64,000 nucleotides of DNA, from contig NZ_CABVGP010000001.1 of the NCBI RefSeq assembly GCF_902497555.1, forward strand, positions 1,054,001 to 1,118,000, written 5' to 3'. The stretch's first letter is position 1, and every line of letters starts with the position of its first letter. Below the pieces are notes generated by a model. It saw only the letters and a program-made list of their open reading frames with translations. It did no database searches and had not been told where the DNA came from. Both the position numbers and the translations under genes were made by a program. This document shows positions 32,528-41,476 of this stretch, one piece after another. Source of the DNA: Amycolatopsis camponoti. Its GTDB lineage: Bacteria > Actinomycetota > Actinomycetes > Mycobacteriales > Pseudonocardiaceae.

Positions 32528-33693
32528 GAAACCCTCCTCGGCTCCGCGATCGCGGCGATCGGGGCCAGCAGCTCCGTCAGCTCGCTCACGTCGGCGTTCA
32601 GCTTCTGCCTCTCCTTCTGCGGCAGCTCCGCCAGCGGTGTCCAGCTGCCGTCCGGCCGGTGGGCCGCGTCCAAGGTGGTCCGGGTGCGGGTCAGCCAGCT
32701 GTCCACCTTGGACAGATCCGGGTACCTCGGCGCCAGCAGCGGGCGGAGTACGTCCAGCACCGCGCGGGTGCCGTCGAGGTTCGCGCGGGCCGTGGCCAGG
32801 TTGGTGCCGCTGCCGTAGTCCGTGCGGCCCGTCAGTTCGAACTGCAGCGTGTTCTCCATGATCTCGTGCGCGCGCAGGCCGAGGTCGTTGCCGTCGACCT
32901 GGCTCTCGGCGAACGACGCCTGCAGCGCGCGGGCGTCGGTGTCCAGCTGGTCGGCCGTCGCGCCGAGCGCGGGCAGGTCCTCGGCGTGCCAGAGGCCCTG
33001 CTCGAGGCGGTGGAAACCGGTGAAACCCCGGTCCGACGTGCCGTTCGGGAGGCCGTCCGCGGTGCCGTTGATGGCGCCGTCCGAGTCGCCGAATGCGTCG
33101 TACGCCGCGCCCAGCCGCTCGTAGGTCAGGTGGGCCGTCAGCCACGCCGTCTCGCTCGCCGCGCGGTCGCCGCCGTGGACGGCGCTCTTCAGCGCGCCCG
33201 TGTTCGTGACCAGCTCGGCGAGACCCGTCGTGACGTGCTGCTGGTAGGCCTTGAGCGGCCCGAGCAGGTCGTTGTGCGTCACCGGCGCGACGCCCGGGCC
33301 GGTCCGCTCCACCCCGCCGCTGACCTGCACGGCCGGCCCGACGATCGCGCCCGCGTCCTCGGGCAGGCAGCGGAACGCGTAGCTGCCGTTGCCGAGGTTG
33401 ACCTGCAGCGGCCGGGTGGTCGCCGCGCCGAGGCCCTCGACCTCGCCGTAGATCACGCCGGTCGCCGGGTCGATCAGGTCGACCTCGGCCGTCACCGATC
33501 CGGTGTTGTGCAGGCGGAACGTCTGCGGCCCGGGCTTCGGGTCCGACCAGCCGGTGCCGCACGACGAGCGCGACACCGCGATCTCCGGGTCGCCGGCGGC
33601 CGCGCTGTCCGGCCAGAACGCCACGACGGCTCCCGCCGCGGCGGCCACGACCACGGCCGCCACGATCCAGCGGCTACGCACTGACCCCGGCAC
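32524..33693 (-). CDS. efeO: EfeO-type iron-binding protein
   Basis: About 389 aa. N-terminal membrane anchor/signal (about 7-28), a cupredoxin-like domain (about 40-120) and an M75/imelysin helical domain (about 135-380) with the HxxE iron site in [12 protein letters not shown]. It should present iron to a permease outside the membrane. The GTG at 33693 is preferred because GGGAGA stands 6 nt before it; starts at 33726/33723 would add 11 residues without a ribosome-binding site. First gene of efeO-efeB. Confidence 0.88.
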   Translation of the reverse strand: MPGSVRSRWIVAAVVVAAAAGAVVAFWPDSAAAGDPEIAVSRSSCGTGWSDPKPGPQTFRLHNTGSVTAEVDLIDPATGVIYGEVEGLGAATTRPLQVNLGNGSYAFRCLPEDAGAIVGPAVQVSGGVERTGPGVAPVTHNDLLGPLKAYQQHVTTGLAELVTNTGALKSAVHGGDRAASETAWLTAHLTYERLGAAYDAFGDSDGAINGTADGLPNGTSDRGFTGFHRLEQGLWHAEDLPALGATADQLDTDARALQASFAESQVDGNDLGLRAHEIMENTLQFELTGRTDYGSGTNLATARANLDGTRAVLDVLRPLLAPRYPDLSKVDSWLTRTRTTLDAAHRPDGSWTPLAELPQKERQKLNADVSELTELLAPIAAIAEPRRVS

Positions 33694-33894
33694 GCACACT
33701 CTCCCGTCACTCGATCGGACCATCACCGGTCACGGATTATGCGAGCCTATCGCCCGGAAAACCGCATCGGATGCCGTCGAAATGAGGGAATTCACCGGGA
33801 CTTCAACCGGTCGCCCACGAAAGGGGGAGAAATCAGACGTTTTCCTGTGCCAGATCTGTCTTGTTGGGACGGTTCGTCCGGTTGGTTCGGTTGG

Positions 33895-34671
33895 TCACGG
33901 CAGCGGAGAGCCCGTCTCCAGCAGCGTCTTCAGGCTCGACAGCAGCGCCGGCCAGCCCTGGCTGCACATCGCCTTGACCGTGCTGTCCGGTTCGAAGCCG
34001 TCGTGCAGCACCGTCAGCTTCACGGTCTCCCCCTGTGGTTCGAGCGTGAAAGTGACCTTCGAACGACCTTCCGCCTGCAATTTGGCCAGGGTTTCCGCGT
34101 CGATCCCGTTTCCGTTCGCCCATTCCTGGGTGAACGTGTGCCAGGTGTAGGAAAGCCGTCGGTACGGGTCCGATTCGAGCACGACCTGGTCGGGGTGGCT
34201 CGTTTTCGCGCCGCTTTCGGACCAGGTCATCGGCGAGCCCTTCGTCCAGTCGGTTTCGAAAGCGACGCCCCAGTACTGCCGGGTGAACGCCGGTTCGGTA
34301 AGCGCTTGCCAGAGCTTTTCCGGGGTCGTGCTGATGTAGGTGGTGTACGCGAATTCATTCACGGGTTCGGACTCCAAGGCTCGTTTCAGGTCGGCCAGCG
34401 CGCCGGCCCGCCGCCGGTCGTAGCGGGTCATCCAGCGCTCGGCGATCGCGTTGATCGGCGCGGCGTCGAGGTGGTGCAGCTTTTCGCGGCCGCGCCAGGT
34501 CGTCGTGACCAGTCCGGCCGCTTCGAGCACGGCCAAGTGCTTGCTGACCGACTGACGGGCCATGTCCAGGCCGCCGCACAGTTCGCGCAGGGTCTGGCCG
34601 TTGCGCTCGTTGAGCACGTCCAGCAGCTGACGGCGGCTGGGGTCGGCCAGCGCCTTGAACACCTCGTCCAT
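33895..34671 (-). CDS. ArsR-family HTH fused to AHSA1/SRPBCC domain
   Basis: 258 aa fusion. Residues 1-90 are an ArsR winged helix (VFKALADPSRRQLLDVL; LDMARQSVSKHLAVLEAAGLV). Residues 105-258 are an AHSA1/SRPBCC ligand-binding domain (YISTTPEKLWQALTEPAFTRQYWG; TVLHDGFEPDS). This is a known actinobacterial combination in which a small-molecule pocket is joined to a repressor. A double operator-like element lies 13 nt before its start, so autorepression is likely. No co-transcribed target gene is evident. Confidence 0.88.
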   Translation of the reverse strand: MDEVFKALADPSRRQLLDVLNERNGQTLRELCGGLDMARQSVSKHLAVLEAAGLVTTTWRGREKLHHLDAAPINAIAERWMTRYDRRRAGALADLKRALESEPVNEFAYTTYISTTPEKLWQALTEPAFTRQYWGVAFETDWTKGSPMTWSESGAKTSHPDQVVLESDPYRRLSYTWHTFTQEWANGNGIDAETLAKLQAEGRSKVTFTLEPQGETVKLTVLHDGFEPDSTVKAMCSQGWPALLSSLKTLLETGSPLP

Positions 34672-34684
34672 CGCACCTTCCAGC

Positions 34685-34741
34685 TGACATGCAGCCGTTT
34701 GGCTGCCTGTTCACGATAGGCAGCCAGACGGCTGCATGTCA
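34685..34741 (-). promoter_or_regulatory. Double operator of the ArsR-AHSA1 regulator
   Basis: A large inverted repeat with 24-nt arms (one mismatch). Each arm contains its own 16-bp palindrome of the form GCAGCC-N4-GGCTGC: 34691-34706 and 34720-34735, centres 29 bp apart. Position just before ATG 34671 suggests two dimers of the regulator binding to repress itself. Confidence 0.75.
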
Positions 34742-34749
34742 ATCGGGGA

Positions 34750-35625
34750 TCAGCGGAAGCGGACCGCCGTCATGCCCGCGAGCACGAAGAACACGAGGAT
34801 GACCAGCGTCCCGGTCTGCCCGCCGGACGACCGCGTCACGACCTGGTCGACCGCGCCGGTCAGCCGCACCCCGCACTCGGCGATGACGGTGTGCCGCCCC
34901 GCCTCGATCCGCGTGAATTCGACCGGCGCGGTGAAGGCGCCGGAGGCGTCGGCGTAGGCGGAGCCGACCTCCATCCCGTCGGAGGTCAGGGTGACCATCC
35001 GGCTCGGCTCGCAGCCCTTCCCGGACGCCGACAGCTCGTCGCCGGGCTGGACGCTCGGCCGGTCGAGCACCAGCTCACCCGGCTTCGGCTCGGTGCTGCT
35101 GGTGGTGGCCGGGGTACCGGGCGTGGTCGGCGTGGTGGACGACGGCGGGGTGGTCGTGGTCGTCGGCGGGGTGGTGGTCGTGGTCGGCGGGGTCGTGGTG
35201 GTGCCGGGCCGGGTCGGGGTCGTGGTCGCCGGCGGTGGGGTGACCGGGGTGGTGGTCACCGGCGGCGGGGTGGTCGTGGTGACTCCGGTGACCACGAAGG
35301 TGCCGCTGGCGGTCTCCTTCTGGCTCGTGCAGGTCGCGGTCACCGTGTAGGAGCCCGGCTTCGCGCCCGCGGGCACGGCGGTGGGGAACGACCCGCTGGT
35401 CGCCGGGGCCACCTTGGAGCCGAGGCTCGTGCCCGCCCAGAAGAAATTGATGATGCGGCACGTCGGGAAACCATTCCAGGAAATGGTGAAAGAACTGCCC
35501 GCCGGACCGCTCGACGGTTTCAAACCAACCGAGGGCGGAACTTGTGCGTTGGCGTTACCCGCGACCGCGAGCAGAAGTATCGCTCCGGCCACGGTGCCGA
35601 AAAACAGCCGAACCACGAATCGCAT
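34750..35625 (-). CDS. Exported surface protein with Thr-Pro linker and C-terminal anchor
   Basis: 291 aa. Signal peptide (about 1-27, ending ANAQ), an IPT/Ig-like beta domain (about 28-115, VGLKPSSGPAGSSFTISW with cysteines), a Thr/Pro-rich linker (about 118-180, PPTTTTT repeats), a second Ig-like domain (about 182-262) and a C-terminal membrane helix (about 268-287) with basic end. Probably a membrane-tethered wall protein. ATG 35625 has GGAGG about 8 nt upstream. Divergent from the next gene; starts are 74 nt apart. Function unknown. Confidence 0.75.
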   Translation of the reverse strand: MRFVVRLFFGTVAGAILLLAVAGNANAQVPPSVGLKPSSGPAGSSFTISWNGFPTCRIINFFWAGTSLGSKVAPATSGSFPTAVPAGAKPGSYTVTATCTSQKETASGTFVVTGVTTTTPPPVTTTPVTPPPATTTPTRPGTTTTPPTTTTTPPTTTTTPPSSTTPTTPGTPATTSSTEPKPGELVLDRPSVQPGDELSASGKGCEPSRMVTLTSDGMEVGSAYADASGAFTAPVEFTRIEAGRHTVIAECGVRLTGAVDQVVTRSSGGQTGTLVILVFFVLAGMTAVRFR

Positions 35626-35699
35626 TGGGACGTCCCTCCCCGGTGTGTGCTCGCTGTAGCATTCCGGACCAGTCGGATAACGCAAGTAGGGGATGCCCA

Positions 35700-36491
35700 A
35701 TGGGACGTGTCATCGCGGCGGGGGTTGCGTTGGGTTTGTGCGGGGTGCTGCTCGGCGCGCCACCCGCGTCGGCCGAAGCCGGCTCACTCGATGTGCAGGT
35801 GTCGATCGACCGGCGGCCGATCGCCGACGCCACGGTCCCGGTCGACCCGGCCAAGCAGGTCGAACTGCAGGTCGTGGCCACCAACTCCGGCAGCGCCCCG
35901 ATCAAGGTCCGCAGCGTGCGGCTCTCCGGCGTCGCGCTCGCCCTCACGTTCTTCGCCTACGACACGACCGCGCCGTTCGAAGTGCCGGCGCGGGGCTCGG
36001 TCACCCGGACGTTCGTGCTGGACCTCGGCGACCTCGCCGGGCAGGCGACCGGGCTGCTGCCGTCGTCGGTCGAACTGCTCGACGCCCAGCGTGCGACGCT
36101 CGGCGAGGCGACGACGGTCGCCGACGTCCGCGGCTCCTTCTGGTCGGTCTACGGCGTCTTCGGCCTGGCGATGCTCGTGCTCACCGTCCTGGCCTGGCTG
36201 GGTGCGCTGCTCGCGCTCGCGCGGCACCGGCTGGCCGCCAACCGGTGGCGCCGCGGCCTGCGGTTCCTGCCCGCCGGGTTCGGCACCGGCCTGGTCGCGG
36301 TGATCACGCTGTCGGTGCTGCGGCTGGTCCCGCCGGAGCCGGCGATCGAGATCCCGGTGGTGCTCGGCGCCGCGGCGATCGCGTTCCTGCTCGGCTACCT
36401 GACGCCGCACCCGGCGCCGCCGCGAGCGGTGACCGACAGTGACACCACGGTCCGGATGGCTGTCCCGCCGACCCAGGAATTCACCCGATGA
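35700..36491 (+). CDS. Exported/multipass membrane protein coupled to kinase
   Basis: 263 aa, family not recognised. Signal peptide (about 1-25, ending ASAEA), an extracytoplasmic beta domain (about 28-140, resembling a CARDB-like or Ig-like module: VELQVVATNSGSAPIKV) and three C-terminal membrane helices (about 147-172, 190-208, 213-231). ATG 35700 is the only start that gives the signal peptide. The TGA overlaps the ATG of the Ser/Thr kinase (ATGA), which suggests a functional pair, for example sensor and kinase. The role is inferred. Confidence 0.7.
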   Translation: MGRVIAAGVALGLCGVLLGAPPASAEAGSLDVQVSIDRRPIADATVPVDPAKQVELQVVATNSGSAPIKVRSVRLSGVALALTFFAYDTTAPFEVPARGSVTRTFVLDLGDLAGQATGLLPSSVELLDAQRATLGEATTVADVRGSFWSVYGVFGLAMLVLTVLAWLGALLALARHRLAANRWRRGLRFLPAGFGTGLVAVITLSVLRLVPPEPAIEIPVVLGAAAIAFLLGYLTPHPAPPRAVTDSDTTVRMAVPPTQEFTR

Positions 36492-38260
36492 GCGCACCGG
36501 CCGAGCTGGTCGCCGCGCTGCCGCAGTACGACATCGGGGCTGAGATCGGCGAAGGCGGCATGGGCGTCGTGTTCGCCGGGACGCACCGGACGCTCGGGCG
36601 CAGCGTCGCGATCAAGCAGCTGCCCTGGGACGTGCTCAACCACCAGGCCAGCAGCGAGCTGTTCGACCGCGAGGCCCGCGTGCTGGCCAGCCTCGACCAC
36701 CCGCACATCGTGCCGGTGTACGACTACGTCCGCACCGGCCGCGAGCACCTGCTGGTGATGGAACGGCTCGACGGTGGCACCGTGCACAGCCGGTTCCACG
36801 GCGGCGGCGTCAGCGGCGAGCAGGCGTGCGCGATCGGCCTGGCGATGCTCGCCGGGCTGCACGCCGCGCACCGGGCCGGCGTGCTGCACCTCGACGTCAA
36901 GCCGCGGAACCTGCTGTTCAACCTGCAGGGTGTGGTGAAGGTGGCGGACTTCGGCATCGCGCGAGTGATCAGCGAGGGCGCCACGCTCGTCACGCACGGG
37001 GGCGAAATCCTCGGCACCCCGGCGTACATCGCGCCCGAGCAGGCGATGGGCAACGCGCTGAGCCCGGCGGCCGACGTCTACGCGGCCGGCACGGTGCTCT
37101 ACGAGCTGCTGTCCCGGCAGCTGCCGTTCGACAACACACGCGGCGCGATCAGCATGATGCGCCAGCACATGTTCACCGACCCGCGGCCGATCGCGGGCGT
37201 CCCGATGCCGATCGCCGGCGTGATCATGCGCAGCCTCGCGCGTGAGCTCGATGCGCGTTACCGCGAGGCCGAGTCGTTCGCGGCCGACCTGGCCGGGGCC
37301 GCCACCGCCGTCTACGGGCCCGGCTGGCTCGAGCGGTCCGGGGTGCCGGTGCTGCACCTGACCCCGCGGGTGATCGCCGGGCTCAACTCGCCCACCGCGC
37401 CGGGGCCGCCGGGGGAAGCCCGGACCCGGCCGGTCCAGCGGCCGCCGGGACCGAACGCGACGCTGGTCGCGCCGAGCGGGCCGGACACCGGTCCCGGGCC
37501 GGGCGACGGCCGGACGGGTGACGGAGGTCCGGAGTCCGGCCGGACGGGCGAAGGGTCCGGCTCGAACGCCGCTGTCCTGTGGCTGCGGCTGGCCGCGGCG
37601 GCCGCCGCGATCGTGCTGGTCGTCCTCGCGCTGCTCAACCCGGAACAGCTGCCGCACCAGGCGTCACCGACGTTGAACCTCGGTGCGCAGCCCGTCACGG
37701 TGCCGGTCGAGGTGGACCTCAGCAAGCCGCTGACGCTGACCGGCACCGGCAACCCGGGTCGCGTCGCGCTCACGCTGTCCGCGGCCGGGATTCCGTTGGG
37801 CTCGGCCGAAACCGAGGCGAAAGCGGCGGGCAACGGCTTCACCGCGCAGCTCACGCTGCCGGCCATCGCGCGCTGGGTCGTCGGCGGCGCGGTCACGGCG
37901 ACGGTGCAGACCGGGCCGGTCACGCAGACGTTCACGCTGCTCACCAGCCAGCACCCGCTGGCCAGCGCGATGGGCGCGGGCAGTCTCATCCTGGCGCTGT
38001 TCGCGCTCGCCTACCTCGAATCCGGGCTGCGGACCATCCGCAACGGCCACCGCTGGCGCGGCGCGTCGGTCGGCGGGCCGGTGCTGGGCCTGCTGTTCGG
38101 TGCCGTGGCGTGGCTGTGCGTTTCCGTGCTGCGCGTGCACGAACCGGCTCCGGGGTTCGGCGCCGGGTGTGCGGTGGCGGGCGCGGTCGCGGCCGGGCTC
38201 GTGGTCGCGGCGGCGCGGCGCCGGGCGTCCACAGTGGTCAGTCGACCATCCGGACGGTGA
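36488..38260 (+). CDS. Ser/Thr protein kinase, membrane-bound, non-RD type
   Basis: 590 aa. Kinase domain (about 14-275): IGEGGMGVVF P-loop, VAIKQL Lys, catalytic loop LHLDVKPRNLL (HLD in place of HRD, so non-RD), VADFGIARV, APEQAM. A Pro/Gly-rich juxtamembrane stretch follows (about 295-358), then a membrane helix (about 362-384), an extracytoplasmic beta domain (about 395-485, VDLSKPLTLTGTGNPGRV) and three more helices toward the end. The extracytoplasmic part is similar in style to that of the coupled upstream protein. Probably senses the envelope. It overlaps the opposite-strand gene by 23 nt. Confidence 0.87.
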   Translation: MSAPAELVAALPQYDIGAEIGEGGMGVVFAGTHRTLGRSVAIKQLPWDVLNHQASSELFDREARVLASLDHPHIVPVYDYVRTGREHLLVMERLDGGTVHSRFHGGGVSGEQACAIGLAMLAGLHAAHRAGVLHLDVKPRNLLFNLQGVVKVADFGIARVISEGATLVTHGGEILGTPAYIAPEQAMGNALSPAADVYAAGTVLYELLSRQLPFDNTRGAISMMRQHMFTDPRPIAGVPMPIAGVIMRSLARELDARYREAESFAADLAGAATAVYGPGWLERSGVPVLHLTPRVIAGLNSPTAPGPPGEARTRPVQRPPGPNATLVAPSGPDTGPGPGDGRTGDGGPESGRTGEGSGSNAAVLWLRLAAAAAAIVLVVLALLNPEQLPHQASPTLNLGAQPVTVPVEVDLSKPLTLTGTGNPGRVALTLSAAGIPLGSAETEAKAAGNGFTAQLTLPAIARWVVGGAVTATVQTGPVTQTFTLLTSQHPLASAMGAGSLILALFALAYLESGLRTIRNGHRWRGASVGGPVLGLLFGAVAWLCVSVLRVHEPAPGFGAGCAVAGAVAAGLVVAAARRRASTVVSRPSGR

Positions 38261-38660
38261 CGGTCGGGCTGTAGCTCTTGCGGCGGCTCCACCCGGCTTC
38301 GGCGCAGAGGCTCAGCTGGATGGCGCGGTCGGCGGGCGCCCAGTAGCCGGTGCGGACGAAGTAGCCCTCCATCGTGTTCAGCGCGGCGAGGCGCTTGCGG
38401 GCCGAACACATCTCCCAGCCCCACTGCCGCCCGGTTTTCTCGACGCCGTTGCGGCGCACGGACAGGCACGGGTTGCCGACCGCGCGGATGTCGGCGTCGC
38501 CCTCGGTGACGTAGACGACGCCGTCGATCTTGTAGAACCGGTTGTTGTCGAGCAGGGCGACCTGCCCGGAGAGCGTGACTCCGACGCGGCCACCGTCGTC
38601 GCCCGTGAGCGTCCAATCGAGACAGAATTCCTGGACCGGGAGTTCCAGCGACTGGGTCAT
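38238..38660 (-). CDS. Hypothetical protein
   Basis: 140 aa, not recognised. No signal peptide or membrane helix. Beta-rich pattern (VGVTLSGQVALLDNNRFYKIDGVVYVTEG in two strands either side of LDNN), several aromatic residues and four cysteines (residues about 13, 64, 85, 119). ATG 38660 has AGGGGAA about 7 nt upstream; a longer frame upstream lacks such a site. Overlaps the 3' end of the kinase gene by 23 nt in convergent orientation. Confidence 0.65.
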   Translation of the reverse strand: MTQSLELPVQEFCLDWTLTGDDGGRVGVTLSGQVALLDNNRFYKIDGVVYVTEGDADIRAVGNPCLSVRRNGVEKTGRQWGWEMCSARKRLAALNTMEGYFVRTGYWAPADRAIQLSLCAEAGWSRRKSYSPTVTVRMVD

Positions 38661-38899
38661 GGCGAGTTCCCCTGTTCTAGCGGTGCGTCCTTCCAGAAGA
38701 TAGGCAAAATCCGGACGCCGGGAAGGGATGCGGACGATCTTCACCCGAAGCGGTTCCGGAGCGATGAATGCCTTGCCGCGCATGGGTTTTCAGGCGAGTG
38801 GGTGACGTCGGGCACGGGAGGTGACATCGGGGCGTCTTCGCGGGTGGCGTGCGCCGTACGGTCGGGTCTGCTCTCGAAGTGATCACGCTCCGTGAGTTA

Positions 38900-38921
38900 A
38901 AGGTAAAGGAACCATTACCTT
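38900..38921 (+). promoter_or_regulatory. Inverted repeat before the P-loop gene
   Basis: Perfect 7-bp arms AAGGTAA / TTACCTT separated by 8 nt, ending 20 nt before ATG 38942. A GTGATCAC palindrome lies at 38879-38886. It could be an operator or a leader hairpin; no regulator gene is adjacent. Confidence 0.4.
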
Positions 38922-38941
38922 CGACGGGGCGTTGAGGGGGC

Positions 38942-39493
38942 ATGAGCGAGCCCACGGTCATCGAGCTCGGGCCCCGCGACCTGCTCGTGGTGGCGGGCCT
39001 GCCCGGCGCGGGCAAGACGACGATGCTCCACCACGCCGCGCCCGGTCTGGTAGTGCTGGATTCCGACCAGGTCCGCGCCCGGCTGGCGGCGGCGGTCCCG
39101 TCGGTGCCGTACCGGTGTTACCGGCCGGTGGTCCACGCGTGGCACCGCGCCCGGGTGGTCCGGCGGGCGATGGCGGCGGGGCCGATCGTGGTCCACGAGC
39201 CGTCGACGCGGGCTTCGACGCGCGCGCTCCTGGCTCTGGTCGGCGCGGTGAGCGGCCGGCCGGTGCGGCTGTTGTTCCTGGACGCGACGGCTTCGGAGGC
39301 GCTGGCGGGGCAGCGGAGCCGGGGGCGGATCGTGCGGCCGCGGTCGTTCGCCCGGCACGTCCGGCGGGCGGGGAAGTGGCGCGAGGCGCTGCTGGCGGAG
39401 CGGGTGCCGGCCGGGTGGAGCAGCGTGCAGGTGATCGACCGGGCGCGGGCACGGCGGACGCGAGTGGTGGCGAAGCTGCTGGTGGGCTGCTGA
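38942..39493 (+). CDS. P-loop ATP-binding protein (AAA_33-type kinase-like)
   Basis: 183 aa. Walker A VVAGLPGAGKTTM (about 16-28), a Walker-B-like VVLDSDQVR (about 37-45) and an Arg-rich lid (GQRSRGRIVRPRSFARHVRR, about 120-140) are the plan of small zeta-toxin/polynucleotide-kinase-like ATPases (AAA_33). Substrate unknown; no antitoxin-like gene is adjacent. ATG preceded by GAGGGGG at 1-2 nt, which is tight. Confidence 0.78.
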   Translation: MSEPTVIELGPRDLLVVAGLPGAGKTTMLHHAAPGLVVLDSDQVRARLAAAVPSVPYRCYRPVVHAWHRARVVRRAMAAGPIVVHEPSTRASTRALLALVGAVSGRPVRLLFLDATASEALAGQRSRGRIVRPRSFARHVRRAGKWREALLAERVPAGWSSVQVIDRARARRTRVVAKLLVGC

Positions 39494-39603
39494 CGCGACC
39501 TGTCCCGCGGCGCGCGTGCTTGGAGGGCCGGGTCGCGTGCCTGCTCATCCCGCCCTCGCCTGCGGTCGCGTGGCCGGGCGACGAGACCCGTCGTCACCCT
39601 CGG

Positions 39604-39638
39604 TTGGTCTGGACATTTTACATATTGGTCTAGACAAT
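39604..39638 (+). promoter_or_regulatory. Chitinase promoter with two DasR-like sites
   Basis: Two direct repeats, TTGGTCTGGACATT (39604-39617) and TTGGTCTAGACAAT (39625-39638), 21 bp apart. They match the core of the DasR element TGGTCTAGACCA known from Streptomyces chitinase genes. A promoter overlaps them: TGGACA (39610-39615), 17-nt spacer, GACAAT (39633-39638). Binding there would block transcription until aminosugars are present. Confidence 0.75.
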
Positions 39639-39666
39639 ATCGGTAACTCCCCGACTGGAGGACCCG

Positions 39667-41433
39667 ATGAGGCGTTCCAGACTGTCCGCAACCCTCGCCG
39701 CCTGCGTACTGGCGCTCTCCGGTCTCGCGGCCGGTCCCGCCGAGGCGGCCAACCTCCTCGCCAACCCCGGTTTCGAGGCCGGCTCGCTCTCCGGCTGGAC
39801 CTGTGCGAACGCGACCACCGTGAGCACCCCCGTGCACGGTGGCGGGTACGCCCTCGCCGGCACGCCCGTCGGCGCCGACTTCGCCCAGTGCGCGCAGACC
39901 GTGTCCGTTCAGCCGAACACCACGTACACCGTCTCGGCCTGGGTGCGCGGGAACCCCGTCTACCTCGGCATCACCGGCGGCGCCTCGACCTGGTCGGGCA
40001 ACTCGGGCGCCTACAACCAGCTGTCCCTCACCTTCACCACCGGCAACCAGACCTCCGCCCAGCTCTACCTCCACGGCTGGTACGGCGCCGGCACCTACTA
40101 CGCCGACGACGTCGTCCTCGACGGCCCCGGCGGCAGCACCCCCGGCACGCCCGGTGCCCCCGGCAACCCGGCCACCGGCAGCGTCACGACGAACTCGATC
40201 GCCCTGAGCTGGGGTGCCGCCGCCGGCACTGTCACCGGGTACCGCGTCTACGAAGGCACCACGGCCGTCGCGACCGTCACCGGGACCAGCGCCACCATCA
40301 GCGGCCTGGCCGCTTGCTCGACCCACAGCTACGCGGTCGCCGCGTACAACTCCGCGGGTGAATCGCCGAAGAGCGGGACGACCAACGCGACCACCACCGG
40401 CTGCGTCGACACCGGCCTGCCGAAGCACTCCCTCATCGGCTACCTGCACTCCAGCTTCGCGAACGGCTCCGGGTACGTCCGGATGGCCGACGTCCCCGCC
40501 GCCTGGGACATCATCGACCTCGCGTTCGGCGAACCGACGTCCGTCACCTCCGGCGACATCCGCTTCAACCGCTGTTCCGCCGCCGAGTGCCCGAACGTCG
40601 AAAGCGACGCCGACTTCACCGCCGCCATCAAGGCCAAGCAGGCGCAGGGCAAGAAGGTCCTGATCTCCATCGGCGGCCAGAACGGCCAGGTCCAGCTGAC
40701 GACGACCGCCGCGCGCGACAAGTTCGTCAGCTCCGTCTCGGCGATCATCGACAAGTGGGGCCTCAACGGGCTCGACGTCGACTTCGAGGGCCACTCGCTC
40801 TCGCTCAACGCCGGCGACAGCGACTTCCGCAACCCGACCACGCCGGTGATCGTCAACCTGATCTCCGCGCTGAAGTCGCTCAAGGCCAAGTACGGCTCGG
40901 GTTTCGTGCTCACCATGGCGCCGGAGACGTTCTTCGTGCAGGTCGGCTACCAGTTCTACGGCGGCACGAGCGCCGGCGACGCGCGGACCGGCGCCTACCT
41001 GCCGGTGATCCACGCGCTGCGGGACTCGCTGACCGTGCTGCACGTCCAGGACTACAACTCCGGCCCGGTCATGGGGCTCGACAACCAGTACCACAACATG
41101 GGCGGCGCGGAGTTCCACATCGCGATGACCGACATGCTCAAGGCCGGCTTCACCGTCGCGAACACCGGGCAGTTCTTCCCGGGGCTGCGGCCGGACCAGA
41201 TCGCGGTCGGGCTGCCCGCGGCGGTCAGCGCCGGCAACGGCTACACGTCGCCCGCGGACGTCCAGACGGCGGTGAACTGCCTGGTCAAGGGCAGTGGCTG
41301 CGGTTCGTACACGCTGCGCGGCGGGACGTCGCCGGCGCTGCGAGGGCTGATGACGTGGTCGATCAACTGGGACAAGTACTACAACTGGGAGTTCCAGAAC
41401 AGCCACGAGCCGTTCCTGAACGCGCTGCCGTGA
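39667..41433 (+). CDS. Secreted GH18 chitinase with carbohydrate-binding and FN3 modules
   Basis: 588 aa. Signal peptide (about 1-27, ending AEAAN), a carbohydrate-binding module (about 28-155, NLLANPGFEAGSLSGWTC), a fibronectin type III module (about 162-245), then a GH18 domain (about 255-588). Catalytic motif GLNGLDVDFEGHS (about 362-374): the Glu and two Asp are present, though the first Asp of DxxDxDxE is Asn. SIGGQ and the YNSG segment fit chitinase. Secreted to degrade chitin. ATG has GGAGG 6 nt upstream. The two DasR-like sites and a downstream hairpin make it a single-gene unit. Confidence 0.9.
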   Translation: MRRSRLSATLAACVLALSGLAAGPAEAANLLANPGFEAGSLSGWTCANATTVSTPVHGGGYALAGTPVGADFAQCAQTVSVQPNTTYTVSAWVRGNPVYLGITGGASTWSGNSGAYNQLSLTFTTGNQTSAQLYLHGWYGAGTYYADDVVLDGPGGSTPGTPGAPGNPATGSVTTNSIALSWGAAAGTVTGYRVYEGTTAVATVTGTSATISGLAACSTHSYAVAAYNSAGESPKSGTTNATTTGCVDTGLPKHSLIGYLHSSFANGSGYVRMADVPAAWDIIDLAFGEPTSVTSGDIRFNRCSAAECPNVESDADFTAAIKAKQAQGKKVLISIGGQNGQVQLTTTAARDKFVSSVSAIIDKWGLNGLDVDFEGHSLSLNAGDSDFRNPTTPVIVNLISALKSLKAKYGSGFVLTMAPETFFVQVGYQFYGGTSAGDARTGAYLPVIHALRDSLTVLHVQDYNSGPVMGLDNQYHNMGGAEFHIAMTDMLKAGFTVANTGQFFPGLRPDQIAVGLPAAVSAGNGYTSPADVQTAVNCLVKGSGCGSYTLRGGTSPALRGLMTWSINWDKYYNWEFQNSHEPFLNALP

Positions 41434-41438
41434 CGCCG

Positions 41439-41472
41439 GGCGGTGTGCCCCGCCGCGGTGGGGCACACTGCC
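41439..41472 (+). terminator. Terminator hairpin after chitinase gene
   Basis: 13-nt arms (GGCGGTGTGCCCC and GGGGCACACTGCC, one G-T pair) around an 8-nt loop, starting 5 nt after the stop. It ends 4 nt before the IclR start, so it may also lie in that gene's 5' region. Confidence 0.75.
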
Positions 41473-41476
41473 TGAC

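Noticed and set aside
31845..32861. Plus-strand frame opposite efeB.
   Set aside because: Ser/Pro/Arg-rich shadow; efeB on the minus strand has full DyP motifs.
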